The notes under the pieces were generated by a model, which searched no databases, was not told where the DNA came from, and saw nothing but the letters and a program-made list of their open reading frames with translations. This document shows, piece after piece, positions 17,248 to 26,119 of a stretch of DNA of 64,000 nt. The position numbers and the translations under genes were made by a program. The stretch's first letter is position 1; each line of letters opens with the position of its first letter. Location: contig CATOSU010000004.1 of assembly GCA_951812615.1 (NCBI GenBank), positions 124,001 through 188,000 of the forward strand, in the 5' to 3' direction. The DNA comes from an uncultured Paracoccaceae bacterium. Lineage in GTDB: Bacteria; Pseudomonadota; Alphaproteobacteria; Rhodobacterales; Rhodobacteraceae.

Positions 17248-18618
17248 TCAGATCAGCCCGATCGCCCGCCACCACAGGAAGGTGACCGGAATGCCGACCG
17301 CGGCCACCCCCAGCGTGAGCAGGAGGCACACCCGCGTCAGCGAGGCGACGGGCATATGCGCCAGTGCCATGGCGACGATCAGCGGTGGCGCCTGATAGGG
17401 CAAAACCGGCGTCGAGATTCCTATGATCTGGGCCATGGCGACCGCCCGGATGGGCCAGTTCGCGGCCGTGCCGATCGCCTCGGCCAGCGGGGCCAGAACA
17501 ATCGGTGCCGCCGGGGCGGTGGTCAGGTGCGAGATCAGCACCGAGAAACCGGTGATGGCATAGAGACGATAAAGCGACGACCCTTCGGACAGGGCCATGC
17601 GCGGGATCAGCGCATCGGCCACCAGCGCGTCTAGCCCGATATGCCGGGCCACCGCGCTCACGGCAAAGACCCCGGCAAGGAAAACGGCGGGAGACAGATC
17701 GACGGAGGTCTTCATTGCGTTACCCGACAGCAGGCCCGATGCGGGCCAGAGAACGATGGCTGCCACAGCCAGAGCGATCCATGCCGGCGAGATGCCATGC
17801 AGCGAATCCGTGGCCCACAGCCCGATGGCGCCACAGAGCAGTAACAGCAGACGCCATTGATGCGGCGTCATCGGTCCGGGTGTTTCCGTCTCGGCGTTCG
17901 CGCGGTTCTCCTGCCGCGCAAAGGGGACGAGAAGGATCAGCAAAACTGCAAAGCGGACGATGTTTACCGGCAGCTGATAGATGAAATACTGCGCGTAGGA
18001 CGGCGCCAGAACATAAAGCGTCTCCAACGCGCCATAGTGTACGATGGTCGGCAGGTTCGCGGTCAGGATGGTGTATGTCGGCAAAAGCGTGCTTGTCGCC
18101 GCCGCCATCGCCAGACCGATCTGTCCCCTCGACCCGGTGGTGAACCCCATCGTCGTCGCCAGCGATACGGCAACCGGCATCATCATGATGATCCTCGGCA
18201 TGGTGGACGGCACCAGCACGCCCAATCCCAGCCCCACCGTGCAGAGCAAGAAAACCGCCCGCGCATAGGACCCGCCGGTCCGGGCAAAGATACGCATGGC
18301 GATCTGCCGGCCCAGCCCGCTTTCGCCGATCGCGGCACCGATGATCAGTCCCGAAAACAGCAACCAGAACCCGCCGGTCGCAAAGCCGGAAAAGATGATC
18401 CCCGCCGGCGCGGCGTCGATGGCCAGAAACCCGAGGAAACACAGCACTGCCGTCAGGATCTCGGGCAGGGCACGGGTCGCAAAACACAGGATCGCCGCGC
18501 TGCAGATCATGGCGATGCGCAGGGCCTGCTGCTCCGGCCCGATCAGGACAAGCAGCGCGGCCAGAGCCAACAGGGCAAACGCGTCCGCGGCTCCGGCGCT
18601 TTTTGATGATCCGGACAC
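17248..18618 (-). CDS. SLC13/DASS-type anion permease
   Basis: Integral membrane transporter of 456 residues and about eleven segments related to the divalent anion:sodium symporters (CitT/SLC13 and neighbours). Two repeat regions can be seen, with polar helix-break stretches near GLGVLVPSTMPRIIMMMP (about residue 133) and the C-terminal ISHLTTAPAAPIVLAPLAEA (about residue 365). The start is a GTG at 18618, 10 bases after the quinone-oxidoreductase stop. It is the last gene of an eight-gene minus operon. Together with the TRAP system upstream it gives this operon two unrelated organic-anion transporters; one may export a product. Confidence 0.82.
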   Translation of the reverse strand: MSGSSKSAGAADAFALLALAALLVLIGPEQQALRIAMICSAAILCFATRALPEILTAVLCFLGFLAIDAAPAGIIFSGFATGGFWLLFSGLIIGAAIGESGLGRQIAMRIFARTGGSYARAVFLLCTVGLGLGVLVPSTMPRIIMMMPVAVSLATTMGFTTGSRGQIGLAMAAATSTLLPTYTILTANLPTIVHYGALETLYVLAPSYAQYFIYQLPVNIVRFAVLLILLVPFARQENRANAETETPGPMTPHQWRLLLLLCGAIGLWATDSLHGISPAWIALAVAAIVLWPASGLLSGNAMKTSVDLSPAVFLAGVFAVSAVARHIGLDALVADALIPRMALSEGSSLYRLYAITGFSVLISHLTTAPAAPIVLAPLAEAIGTAANWPIRAVAMAQIIGISTPVLPYQAPPLIVAMALAHMPVASLTRVCLLLTLGVAAVGIPVTFLWWRAIGLI

Positions 18619-18628
18619 GGGCCTGCGC

Positions 18629-19612
18629 TCAGGGGATCAGGACTGTGGATCCGGTCGTTCTTCCGCCGGCCAGATCGTGATGCGCCTGAACGATCTCGCT
18701 CAGCGGCAGGCGTTGATTGATCTGAACGCTCAGAACGCCCTCCTGCACCAGCCGGAACACCTCGCTGGCGGCGTGCACCAGATCTTCCCGTCGTTTGATG
18801 TAATCGGCCAGCGTCGGCCGCGTGAAGTAGAGCGACCCGCTGTGCTGTAGCAGGCCGGGCGGAACCGGCGGTGCTTCGCCGGTGGTCGCGCCGAAGGACA
18901 CAAACAGCCCATATGTTGCGAGGCTGTTGATTGTTGCATCAAAGCTCGCCGCGCCGATGCTGTCATATGCGACCGGCACACCCTCTCCACCGGTCAGTTC
19001 TGCGACCCGGGCGGCCACGTCTTCTGACGTGCGGTCGATCGCGTCGGAATAGCCGAGCCCGAGGATGGCAGCACAGTTTTCGGCGCCCGACGTCACGCCG
19101 ATCATGCGGGCGCCCAGATGCGCGCCCCACTGACCGGCCAACTGCCCGACACCGCCGGAGGCCGCCCAGAACAGAACGTTTTCTCCCTTACCGACCTTGT
19201 GCGTCCGGTTCAGAAGATACTCCACCGTGGTCCCCTTCATCAGAACCGCGGCGGCGGTTTCATCGGAAACTCCGTCGGGGACCTTCACCACGCGCGCTGC
19301 CGGAACATTCCGGTGGGTCGCATACGCCCCCAGCACCGGGCCATATGCCACCCTGTCGCCGGGCGCGAATTCAGTGACGTCCGATCCGACGGCCGTTACG
19401 CGCCCCGCAGCCTCCAGCCCCAGCGGGCTGGGCAGGGACAGCGGATAGGCCCCGGATCGCTGATAGATGTCCATGTAGTTGAGCCCGATCGCCGACTGCT
19501 CGACCTGAATATCGCCCGGGCCGGGCGGCTCCAGATCTGCCGTTTCAAGCAACATGACCTCCGGCGCGCCTTGCTCGCGCACGATGACCTGCGTAGTTTT
19601 CAACGTTTTCAC
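18629..19612 (-). CDS. NADPH:quinone reductase-like MDR oxidoreductase
   Basis: Zinc-free medium-chain dehydrogenase/reductase of 327 residues resembling quinone oxidoreductase QOR. The nucleotide-binding motif AASGGVGQLAGQWGAHLGA is near residue 145, and the segment IGLNYMDIYQRSGAYPLSLP near residue 45 is typical for QOR; structural zinc cysteines are absent. I chose the GTG at 19612, giving MKTLKTTQVIV, because the family begins there; the open frame extends upstream but shadows the next gene. It lies 7 bases after the DUF1330 gene. A role in reducing an enone or quinone intermediate is inferred from the family. Confidence 0.88.
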   Translation of the reverse strand: MKTLKTTQVIVREQGAPEVMLLETADLEPPGPGDIQVEQSAIGLNYMDIYQRSGAYPLSLPSPLGLEAAGRVTAVGSDVTEFAPGDRVAYGPVLGAYATHRNVPAARVVKVPDGVSDETAAAVLMKGTTVEYLLNRTHKVGKGENVLFWAASGGVGQLAGQWGAHLGARMIGVTSGAENCAAILGLGYSDAIDRTSEDVAARVAELTGGEGVPVAYDSIGAASFDATINSLATYGLFVSFGATTGEAPPVPPGLLQHSGSLYFTRPTLADYIKRREDLVHAASEVFRLVQEGVLSVQINQRLPLSEIVQAHHDLAGGRTTGSTVLIP

Positions 19613-19619
19613 CCCGTTG

Positions 19620-19925
19620 CTATTTGGTAAATTCACCGGCCTCCAGAATGACCGTCTCAACTTCTCCGGCGCCGTTTTCCCGGCGATGACGGGCCGCTTC
19701 GTTATAGTCGTCGGACGTGAAGCAGGCGACACCTGTTTCGAGGTCGGGAAATTCGATGACGACAAACCGCTGAAATTTCTCGGGCCCCTCCATGAACTGA
19801 TACCGTCCCCCGCGTGCCAGCACCTTTCCGCCGAATTTCTCGATGATGCCCGGCACCTGGTCGGTGTATCGCTTGTAGGCAACCGGGTCATTGATGAGCG
19901 AGCGGGCAAGCCAGTAGGCGGGCAT
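19620..19925 (-). CDS. DUF1330 family protein
   Basis: Small protein of 101 residues with a ferredoxin-like dimeric alpha/beta-barrel fold typical of DUF1330: MPAYWLARSLINDP at the start, YKRYTDQVPGIIEKFGGKVLARGG in the middle (about residues 18-42) and FPDLETGVACFTSDDYNEA. AAGGAA precedes the ATG at 19925, 11 bases after the DctM stop. Members are found in many catabolic operons with no firmly assigned chemistry; stress-related or small-molecule isomerase roles have been suggested for the fold. It belongs to the eight-gene minus operon. Confidence 0.85.
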   Translation of the reverse strand: MPAYWLARSLINDPVAYKRYTDQVPGIIEKFGGKVLARGGRYQFMEGPEKFQRFVVIEFPDLETGVACFTSDDYNEAARHRRENGAGEVETVILEAGEFTK

Positions 19926-19936
19926 AACGGTGTTCC

Positions 19937-21286
19937 TTACATCAGAGCATTTGGAAGAAGATTGGCGATCTGCGGAAAGGCGATGATCATCAGCACGGCA
20001 AACAGCATGATGCCCCAATAGGGGATCGACGACAGGAATATGCGCTGAACCCCGACTTCGGGATCCTGAATCGCCGCCTTGACGGTATAGACCAGTAACC
20101 CGAAGGGCGGCGTCAGCAGGCCAGCTTCGATCGCGATGATGCCGACGATGGCGAAGCTGAGCTGGTCAAACCCGAAGGCCAGCGCCACCGGTTCGACAAT
20201 TGGAACCGTCAGCAACATGATCGAAATTGAATCGATGATCATGCCAAGGACGAACCAGACCAGAATGATGATCGTGAGAACCATGAATGGGTCCAGCCCG
20301 CTTTCAACGAAAAAGGACCGGATCGCGTTCGTGACGCCGGTCATGGCCAGTGTCCGCGAATAAAGCGCCGCGGCCAGCAACAGGATCAGGATAGGTGCCG
20401 CGGTTTTGCCCACGGAATAGATCGCATCGATGAAACCGCGCCAGTTCATGCCTTTCAGCAAGGCAAGGATCAGGGCCAGCGCGGCTCCGGCCCCGGCGCC
20501 TTCTGTCGGGGTGAAGACCCCGAACCAGATGCCGCCCAGAACGGCCGCGACAATGCCGATGACCCCGACCATGGAGGTCGCGAACTGGATCGGCGGCAGC
20601 TTGGCTCTCGTGGAATCGAGCGTCGGGTCCAGTTCCCCGGGGTCCACATGGCGTTTGCCTTCGCCGACCATCTCGGGCCGGAAAATGGCAACACCGACGA
20701 TGTAGAGGATGAACAGTGTCGCCAGCAGGATACCCGGCAGCACACCGGCAAGGAACAGCCGGCCAATCGACTGTTCCGTCAGGATGCCCCAGACGATCAT
20801 CAGCACCGAAGGCGGGATCAGCATGCCCAGACAGGACGATCCCGCAATCGCACCCAGAGAAAAGCCGCGGTCATAACGGTGCGCTTTCATCTCCGGGTAG
20901 GCGATGCGCGAAAACGCGGCTGCGGACGCGATTGAAACACCGGTCACGAAGGAAAAGACCGTGTTGCCCAGAACCGTCGCAATCGCCAGCCGGGCGGGTA
21001 TGCGCTTCAGCCCTTTGTTGATTGCGACATAGATATCGGAAATCGCCCCGGACTTACCGATAAATTCGCCCATCAGCATGAACAGCGGGATGACCGCGAA
21101 CGTGAAATCCCGCATCGCCTCGGCCGCGGTCGAGGCCAGCGTGGCTTCGACAATGCGCAGTTTGCCGGTGACCATGTATATGCCGATGGCGCTGGTGACC
21201 CCCAGGGCCACCGCCACATGGAACCCCAGCAGCACCAGCCCGAGCAGCAGGAAGATGATCAGCGAAGCTGTTGAAAGGTCAAACAA
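19937..21286 (-). CDS. TRAP transporter large permease (DctM)
   Basis: Large membrane subunit of a TRAP transporter, 449 residues with about twelve membrane segments. Family hallmarks are VIPLFMLMGEFIGKSG near residue 65, GSSCLGMLIPPSVLMIVWGILTE around residue 150 and GLLTPPFGLLVYTVKA near residue 395. It uses the sodium gradient to import organic acids delivered by DctP. The start appears to be a TTG at 21286, which gives the expected N-terminus MFDLSTASLIIF, with GAAGG about 14 bases upstream. It is 15 bases from DctQ. Unlike the second DctM in the window it has no insertion before its last helices. Confidence 0.93.
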   Translation of the reverse strand: MFDLSTASLIIFLLLGLVLLGFHVAVALGVTSAIGIYMVTGKLRIVEATLASTAAEAMRDFTFAVIPLFMLMGEFIGKSGAISDIYVAINKGLKRIPARLAIATVLGNTVFSFVTGVSIASAAAFSRIAYPEMKAHRYDRGFSLGAIAGSSCLGMLIPPSVLMIVWGILTEQSIGRLFLAGVLPGILLATLFILYIVGVAIFRPEMVGEGKRHVDPGELDPTLDSTRAKLPPIQFATSMVGVIGIVAAVLGGIWFGVFTPTEGAGAGAALALILALLKGMNWRGFIDAIYSVGKTAAPILILLLAAALYSRTLAMTGVTNAIRSFFVESGLDPFMVLTIIILVWFVLGMIIDSISIMLLTVPIVEPVALAFGFDQLSFAIVGIIAIEAGLLTPPFGLLVYTVKAAIQDPEVGVQRIFLSSIPYWGIMLFAVLMIIAFPQIANLLPNALM

Positions 21287-21301
21287 GGTTTTGCACCGCC
21301 T

Positions 21302-21802
21302 TCACAAATCCAGCCTTTCGACCTTCAGCCCGAAAATCTCGACACAGGCGAGTAGAAGATAATTGATACCGGCCAGACCGCCGCCAACAAGAATGGCAAA
21401 CCGGGCCGGCCACACCGGAACCCTCAAGGCACCCTCACCGTCGAATTCATTGTTGGCAAAGGATCTCAGCGCCGGTTTGATGCCCGCCTTCAGCAAGAAC
21501 AGGAAAAATGCGGCACCGGCCAGCAGCGCGATGATCAGCAGGATCCGCCGCGCCAGAGGCGGCATCGTTGCAACAAGAAAATCCGCGCGCAGCATCGCCC
21601 CGCTGCGCACCGCATATCCCACCTGCATGAACACGATGATCACGACCGAGTTCGCAACGATTTCCTTCGTGCCCGAGATCGGCATGTTCAGCGCACGGAA
21701 GATGATATCGGCGAGGATGAAGAAGCACAGGAAAAACGCCCAGATCGCCCCCAGTACCATCAGGAGTTTGGTCAGTTGATCGGTCAGTCGAACGAGCGCC
21801 AT
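21302..21802 (-). CDS. TRAP transporter small permease (DctQ)
   Basis: Small TRAP membrane subunit of 166 residues with four transmembrane segments (about 12-34, 48-65, 88-106 and 130-150). The ISGTKEIVANSVVIIVFMQVGYAVRSGAMLR region (about residues 42-72) matches the DctQ pattern of a charged loop followed by a helix and an arginine-containing turn. It is between DctP and DctM. A U-rich intrinsic terminator precedes it, so DctQ and DctM are probably made in smaller amounts than DctP. Confidence 0.9.
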   Translation of the reverse strand: MALVRLTDQLTKLLMVLGAIWAFFLCFFILADIIFRALNMPISGTKEIVANSVVIIVFMQVGYAVRSGAMLRADFLVATMPPLARRILLIIALLAGAAFFLFLLKAGIKPALRSFANNEFDGEGALRVPVWPARFAILVGGGLAGINYLLLACVEIFGLKVERLDL

Positions 21803-21825
21803 TGCGATTTCCGCGTTTTTGCACC

Positions 21826-21862
21826 GAAAAAAACGCTCCGGCGGATTGTCCGGCGGAGCGTT
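21826..21862 (-). terminator. Intrinsic terminator/attenuator between DctP and DctQ
   Basis: On the minus strand a GC-rich hairpin with 9-base arms (21854-21862 and 21832-21840) is followed by seven consecutive T residues (21833-21827). This is a classical Rho-independent terminator placed 12 bases after the DctP stop and inside the operon, so it should let only part of the transcription into DctQ and DctM. Confidence 0.8.
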
Positions 21863-21873
21863 CGCGGATCAGT

Positions 21874-22935
21874 CTACTTGATCTCGTAGCGAACCGGCCA
21901 TTCGTAGCCGTTGGCTTCGGCCCGGTCGAGCACCAGATTGAGGACCTGCTTGGCCGGCAGGCCCTGTGCTTCGAGATCGTCGGCCAGCGACTGCGGCCAG
22001 TCAGCAAGCGATTCCGTCCAGGCCTTGCGCACTGTGGGGTCAATTTCAGAGACCGTGATCAGCTCGCGAAGCTCGTCGACCAGACGATCATATTCCGACG
22101 CGTTGACGATGCCCGTCTGCTGTTCGTAATCCGCGGCAACCTCGTGCAGGATCTCTTTGAAGTCGTCCGGCAATTCGTCATAGGTGTCCTTGTTGATGGT
22201 CAGCCCATGCCACGTCATCGAACCGAACCCGATGAGCGTGTAGTAGGGGCCCGGCTCATAGAGCTTCAGGTTGACCCATGCCGACGGGAACATGATCCAG
22301 CCTTCGTACACGTTGGTCTTCATCTCGGTGTAGGCCGTGGCAAGCGAGGATTGTACTTCGGACACCCCGGCCAGCTTCAACCAGTTCAGGTTCAGGCCGG
22401 CACCGGCGATCTTCTGACCTTTCAGGTCGGACAGGTTTTCCCACGGGAAGGACGTTCCGAGGTTATAGCCGCCATCGGCGATACGCGACAGCAACACCTG
22501 ATTGAACTTGTCCGGGAAGACATTCGTCAGATAGGGGACCTCCGCATAAACCTCCTGTGCGATCTTCAGCGACTTTTCGGGGTCCATTGTCCCGAACGGC
22601 ATCATCACCTGGAACGCGTGTAACGGCAGGTTCGACGGCTCGAAGCAATAGCAGAACCCGCCAATGTCGATGATGCCGTCCTGCACCCCTTCGAGCACTT
22701 CGGTGACCTTGACGATCGAACCTGAATACCCTTCGACGAAATTGACCGTATGGTCGGTCCGTTCCTCGATGCGCTTTTTCAGCTCGGGCTGGAAATAGTC
22801 GATCATCAGACCGGCATAAACCACTCCGGGCGGATGCCCCGACCCGATGCGCAGGGTGATATCCTCGGCAAGTGCCGTAGTGGCAGCTACGGAAAACAAC
22901 GCTGCGCTTGCCGCGCCTTTGACTAGATGTTTCAC
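21874..22935 (-). CDS. TRAP transporter substrate-binding protein (DctP)
   Basis: Periplasmic binding protein of 353 residues with a Sec signal peptide (about residues 1-23, ending TALA before Glu). The fold is that of the DctP family: LRIGSGHPPG at the mature start, DLKGQKIAGAGLNLNWLKLAGV near residue 170 and SEVQSSLATAYTEMKTNVYEGWI, where the family's ligand-proximal residues fall. It has several Trp and Tyr residues (SMTWHGLTI, GPYYTL), which suggests a hydrophobic or aromatic organic acid, though this is inference. AGGAGG-like bases precede the ATG at 22935. It follows the DapA-like gene by 80 bases and is followed by a terminator hairpin. Confidence 0.92.
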   Translation of the reverse strand: MKHLVKGAASAALFSVAATTALAEDITLRIGSGHPPGVVYAGLMIDYFQPELKKRIEERTDHTVNFVEGYSGSIVKVTEVLEGVQDGIIDIGGFCYCFEPSNLPLHAFQVMMPFGTMDPEKSLKIAQEVYAEVPYLTNVFPDKFNQVLLSRIADGGYNLGTSFPWENLSDLKGQKIAGAGLNLNWLKLAGVSEVQSSLATAYTEMKTNVYEGWIMFPSAWVNLKLYEPGPYYTLIGFGSMTWHGLTINKDTYDELPDDFKEILHEVAADYEQQTGIVNASEYDRLVDELRELITVSEIDPTVRKAWTESLADWPQSLADDLEAQGLPAKQVLNLVLDRAEANGYEWPVRYEIK

Positions 22936-23015
22936 TTTGTTCCTCCTTGAAGACCTGTTTTCATACAGTTGGGTTTTTCACCGGTCTGAGCGCCGGCTTT
23001 TTTGAAATCAGAGGC

Positions 23016-23951
23016 TTACCCGGCGGCCACGGCGGCGTCGGCGCCGCCCAGCGCTTCGACATCCCGTCGCAAAGCGGCCTGCTGGTCCGCGGAAAGCGGG
23101 ACCAGAGGTGGCGCCATTCTCAGCCATTCGTCATCGCCCGAGCGCCACGCCTCCATCGTCTTCATCGCTGACATCAACGGGTAACCGGCGGCCATTGTCC
23201 GCGCGGTGCGGACAGCCTCCATGGCGCGATCACGCTCGGGGCCTTCGGGGGCCTGCAACGCGGTCTGCGCCTTTGCGCCGAACGCATTTGTGGACCCCGA
23301 AATGATCCCGGCCGTGCCAATCGACAGGCCGTCCCACAACATGGCTTCGGACGAGGGCAGTACATCGAAATCCTCGGCCACGCCGCCGGTTGCCTCGACG
23401 AAGGCGCGGCTTTGTTCGAAATCGCCGCTGCTGTCCTTGACCCCGGCGATGACGGGGCCGAAGTCTTTGCGCAACCGCGTGACCAGCGATGTCGACAGCG
23501 GCACCATCGACATTTGCGGGAAGTGATAAAGATAGACCCGCAGATCATCGCGACCGGTCTTTTCGACCAGATTGGCGTAATAGGCATAGAGCCCTTCGTC
23601 CGATGGGGACTTGTAGTAATAGGGCGGCAGGACCAGCACGTTTGTGTAGCCTGCGTCGACCGAGGCGCGGGTCAGCGCCAGACAATCATTGGACGCGGGC
23701 GCACCGGTGCCGAATATGACCCGGTTGGGGTCAATGCCCGCCTCGGCAAAGACCGCGGGCAGGGCCAGCCGGTCGGCCAGGGCGATCGATGTGCCCTCAC
23801 CGGTCGTGCCGGTGGGCGCGACCCCGTCGCAGCCGCCTTCCGGCGACATCAGGTGCCGGCAATAGCTGACCAGTTTTTGTGCGTTCAGCGACCCGTCGGC
23901 GTTGAACGGCGATACCGCGGCCGCGTAAATTCCTCGAACGGCTTTGCTCAT
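23016..23951 (-). CDS. Dihydrodipicolinate synthase (DapA) family lyase
   Basis: Class I aldolase-type TIM barrel of 311 residues. PTGTTGEG (about residues 46-53) binds the pyruvate-like carboxylate, Tyr142 is in RVYLYHFP, and the Schiff-base lysine is Lys172 in VIAGVKDSSGD. These residues support pyruvate-dependent aldolase or hydratase-aldolase chemistry. It is unlikely to be the housekeeping lysine-synthesis enzyme because it sits in a catabolic operon between a zinc-type dehydrogenase and a TRAP transporter. Members of this branch split keto-deoxy sugar acids or aromatic side-chain products. The ATG at 23951 is 20 bases after the dehydrogenase stop. Confidence 0.9.
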   Translation of the reverse strand: MSKAVRGIYAAAVSPFNADGSLNAQKLVSYCRHLMSPEGGCDGVAPTGTTGEGTSIALADRLALPAVFAEAGIDPNRVIFGTGAPASNDCLALTRASVDAGYTNVLVLPPYYYKSPSDEGLYAYYANLVEKTGRDDLRVYLYHFPQMSMVPLSTSLVTRLRKDFGPVIAGVKDSSGDFEQSRAFVEATGGVAEDFDVLPSSEAMLWDGLSIGTAGIISGSTNAFGAKAQTALQAPEGPERDRAMEAVRTARTMAAGYPLMSAMKTMEAWRSGDDEWLRMAPPLVPLSADQQAALRRDVEALGGADAAVAAG

Positions 23952-23971
23952 GTTTCACTCACTTCCAGATT

Positions 23972-25168
23972 TCACGTGCCGCTGCTGCCGGCGGGGTTGG
24001 CGTTCTTTCGCATCGACACGACCACCTTGATCGCATCGTCCACCCTGTCGCGCGCGTATCGCAGCGCCTCCGGCAAGTCCTCCATCGGGAACGTGTGGGT
24101 ATGGACCAGCCCGGCGTCGAACCGGTTTTCGGCCATGAACGCCATCGCGCGGTGGGTGGCCGAGCGGCCTTCGCCGCGGATGCCGTAAAGATAGATGTTG
24201 TTGACCGCGAGGTAGCCCAGATCGAAGGTGGCCGGCTCCTTGGGGAAGGCAGCCAGACAGATCCGTCCGCCCCGGTTGGTCATGTGAATGGCCTGGTTCA
24301 CCGTGGTTTCGTTGCCGGCACAGTCGACGACATAATCGGCGCCCTTGCCGGTCAGTTCTTTCACCCGCGCCACGGCGTCCTCGTTCCGGGCGTCTATGGT
24401 GATATCCGCGCCCAGCTGCCGCCCGATCGCGTTCCTGTTTTCCCGTGTCCCGACAAGGATGACCGGGGTCGCACCCAGCGCCTTGGCGACGGCAACGGCC
24501 AGCAGTCCGATCGGCCCGGGGCCGATCACCACGACGCTTTCGCCGGCAACCAGCCCGCCAAGTTCGGTCAGCCCGTACATCGACGTGCCTGCGGTTACGA
24601 CCAGTGTCGCAACCTCGTCCGACATCGTATCGGGCACCTTGATCATCGTGTTGATGTTGTTGACGGCATATTCGGCAAAGCCGCCATCGGTGGTGAACCC
24701 GTTGGCCCGGTGCCCCTTGTTCTGGTCGCCGAAATTCAGTCCGTAATTATGGCAGGACGTATACATGCCCATACGGCACCGTTTGCACTGGCCACAGCCG
24801 GAATGAATTTCGACCGTGACACGGTCGCCGATCTCAAATTCGTCCACACCCGGGCCGAGCGCTGCCACGGTGCCCATGTATTCGTGGCCCGGTGAGAAAT
24901 TCTTGTTGAACGGCGGCCCGCCTTCGATCAGGGCCGGCGTGCCGTATTTGATGATTTCCAGATCGGTCGCGCAAATGGCGACCGCATCAATACGGACCAG
25001 CGCCTCTGCCCGGCCGGGGACCGGCACCGGCTTCGTGGTCCGGTCCAGCTGTTCGGGATCGCCCAGAACCCAGGCCCGCATTTCGTCGGGGACCGGCATC
25101 GCCGCGGAAGTTGCCACACCGCGCCAGCGGTCCGTGTCAGCACTCGTTGAAATCTGGGCCTCTTTCAT
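23972..25168 (-). CDS. Zinc-dependent medium-chain alcohol dehydrogenase
   Basis: MDR dehydrogenase of about 398 residues. The catalytic zinc site is seen in AICATDLEI and PGHEYMG, the four structural-zinc cysteines in SGCGQCKRCRMGMYTSCH (near residue 120), and the nucleotide motif in VVIGPGPIGLLAVAVAKALGA. It resembles threonine/sorbitol-dehydrogenase-type enzymes. The start is uncertain: ATG at 25168 is used here, ATG at 25198 lies inside an operator palindrome, and an internal ATG at 25099 is closer to the usual family start. It is the first gene of the eight-gene minus operon and likely oxidises an alcohol feeding the DapA-like lyase. Confidence 0.85.
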   Translation of the reverse strand: MKEAQISTSADTDRWRGVATSAAMPVPDEMRAWVLGDPEQLDRTTKPVPVPGRAEALVRIDAVAICATDLEIIKYGTPALIEGGPPFNKNFSPGHEYMGTVAALGPGVDEFEIGDRVTVEIHSGCGQCKRCRMGMYTSCHNYGLNFGDQNKGHRANGFTTDGGFAEYAVNNINTMIKVPDTMSDEVATLVVTAGTSMYGLTELGGLVAGESVVVIGPGPIGLLAVAVAKALGATPVILVGTRENRNAIGRQLGADITIDARNEDAVARVKELTGKGADYVVDCAGNETTVNQAIHMTNRGGRICLAAFPKEPATFDLGYLAVNNIYLYGIRGEGRSATHRAMAFMAENRFDAGLVHTHTFPMEDLPEALRYARDRVDDAIKVVVSMRKNANPAGSSGT

Positions 25169-25187
25169 GCGCGGCAGCCACTTTCTT

Positions 25188-25197
25188 TGGTTAACCA
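25188..25197. promoter_or_regulatory. GntR-type operator TGGTTAACCA
   Basis: A perfect ten-base palindrome lies 19 bases upstream of the dehydrogenase start at 25168 and overlaps an alternative ATG at 25198. It is placed to repress the minus operon. It faces a second copy at 25324 across a 126-base AT-rich divergent promoter region. Confidence 0.65.
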
Positions 25198-25323
25198 TTA
25201 TGTTCTTATTGTGAAAGAATGCACCAATTTTCGGAAACTTCCAAATGGATTCTGGAACAATCACAAAAATTGACCTATCAATACAGGAAATCCGGGTGTG
25301 AATCGCAGGTAATGGTAAGCTAA

Positions 25324-25333
25324 TGGTCAACCA
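25324..25333. promoter_or_regulatory. GntR-type operator TGGTCAACCA
   Basis: This copy of TGGT-N2-ACCA lies 129 bases upstream of the GST gene on the + strand side of the divergent promoter region. Together with 25188 it could allow one regulator to control both divergent operons, possibly by looping. Confidence 0.6.
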
Positions 25334-25461
25334 ATATGGTCTGAAGCAGTGCCAGAGCATGGGGTTTCCGACACCGGCACCAGCACCCGGAAAACACATG
25401 ATATTATGCGCAAGCCCGCCCATGGGGGCGGCCTGCGCTGTCAAACGCAGGGACTATACAA

Positions 25462-26100
25462 ATGATCGACTTCTTTACATGGACCACACCGAACGGCCGG
25501 AAGGTCTCGATTCTGCTTGAGGAACTCGGCGTGGACTACAACGTCCACACAATCGACATATCCAAGGGCGAACAGCACGCGCCGGAGTTTCTGGAGATCT
25601 CGCCGAACAACCGAATTCCGGCGATCGTCGATTCGGACAACGGCCTGCGTCTGATGGAATCAGGGGCGATCATGCTCTATCTCGCCGACAAGTTCGGCAA
25701 GTTCATGATCGGCGGAACCGAACACTGGCGCATGATGGAATGGCTCATGTGGCAGATGGGTGGTCTGGGCCCGATGCTGGGTCAGGTCCATCACTTCGTC
25801 AAATACAATGCCGGCAAATCCGCCTATGCGGAGGAACGGTACTCGACCGAAGCGCGCCGGCTTTACAAGGTGCTAAATTCCCGTCTGGACGGCCGCAGCT
25901 TTGTCGCAGGTGAGGGGCGGGGCGAATACACCATCGCGGATATGTCCATGTTCCCGTGGATCGCGCGCCACGACTGGCAACAGATCGACCTGAACGACTA
26001 TCCCAATGTCCGCGACTGGTACCTGCGTATCGTCGAGCGTCCCGCGACCGAACGCGGATACCACGTGCCCAAGTTCGCAACCGAAATCCCGATGCCATGA
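25462..26100 (+). CDS. Glutathione S-transferase, Nu-class (YfcG/YghU-like)
   Basis: Protein of 212 residues with a thioredoxin-fold N-terminal domain and a helical C-terminal domain. The N-terminal signature FFTWTTPNGRKVSILLEELG (about residues 4-23) and SPNNRIPAIVD (about 50-60), with ESGAIMLYLADKFGKF, match Nu-class enzymes such as YfcG, which have disulfide-reductase or glutathione-lyase activity and no conserved catalytic Tyr/Ser. Some Nu-class relatives take part in aryl-ether breakdown. AGGGA precedes the ATG. It leads a five-gene + operon behind the shared operator region; the target is unknown. Confidence 0.9.
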   Translation: MIDFFTWTTPNGRKVSILLEELGVDYNVHTIDISKGEQHAPEFLEISPNNRIPAIVDSDNGLRLMESGAIMLYLADKFGKFMIGGTEHWRMMEWLMWQMGGLGPMLGQVHHFVKYNAGKSAYAEERYSTEARRLYKVLNSRLDGRSFVAGEGRGEYTIADMSMFPWIARHDWQQIDLNDYPNVRDWYLRIVERPATERGYHVPKFATEIPMP

Positions 26101-26119
26101 ACCGACCGGAGACAGCCCA

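Noticed and set aside
24290-24300. TGGTTCACCG, similar to the GntR operator
   Set aside because: It lies within the coding sequence of the alcohol dehydrogenase and mismatches the palindrome at its last base.
25323-25520. Short + strand frame starting in the operator at 25324
   Set aside because: Its ATG is part of the palindrome, it overlaps the GST start in another frame, and its composition is not protein-like.
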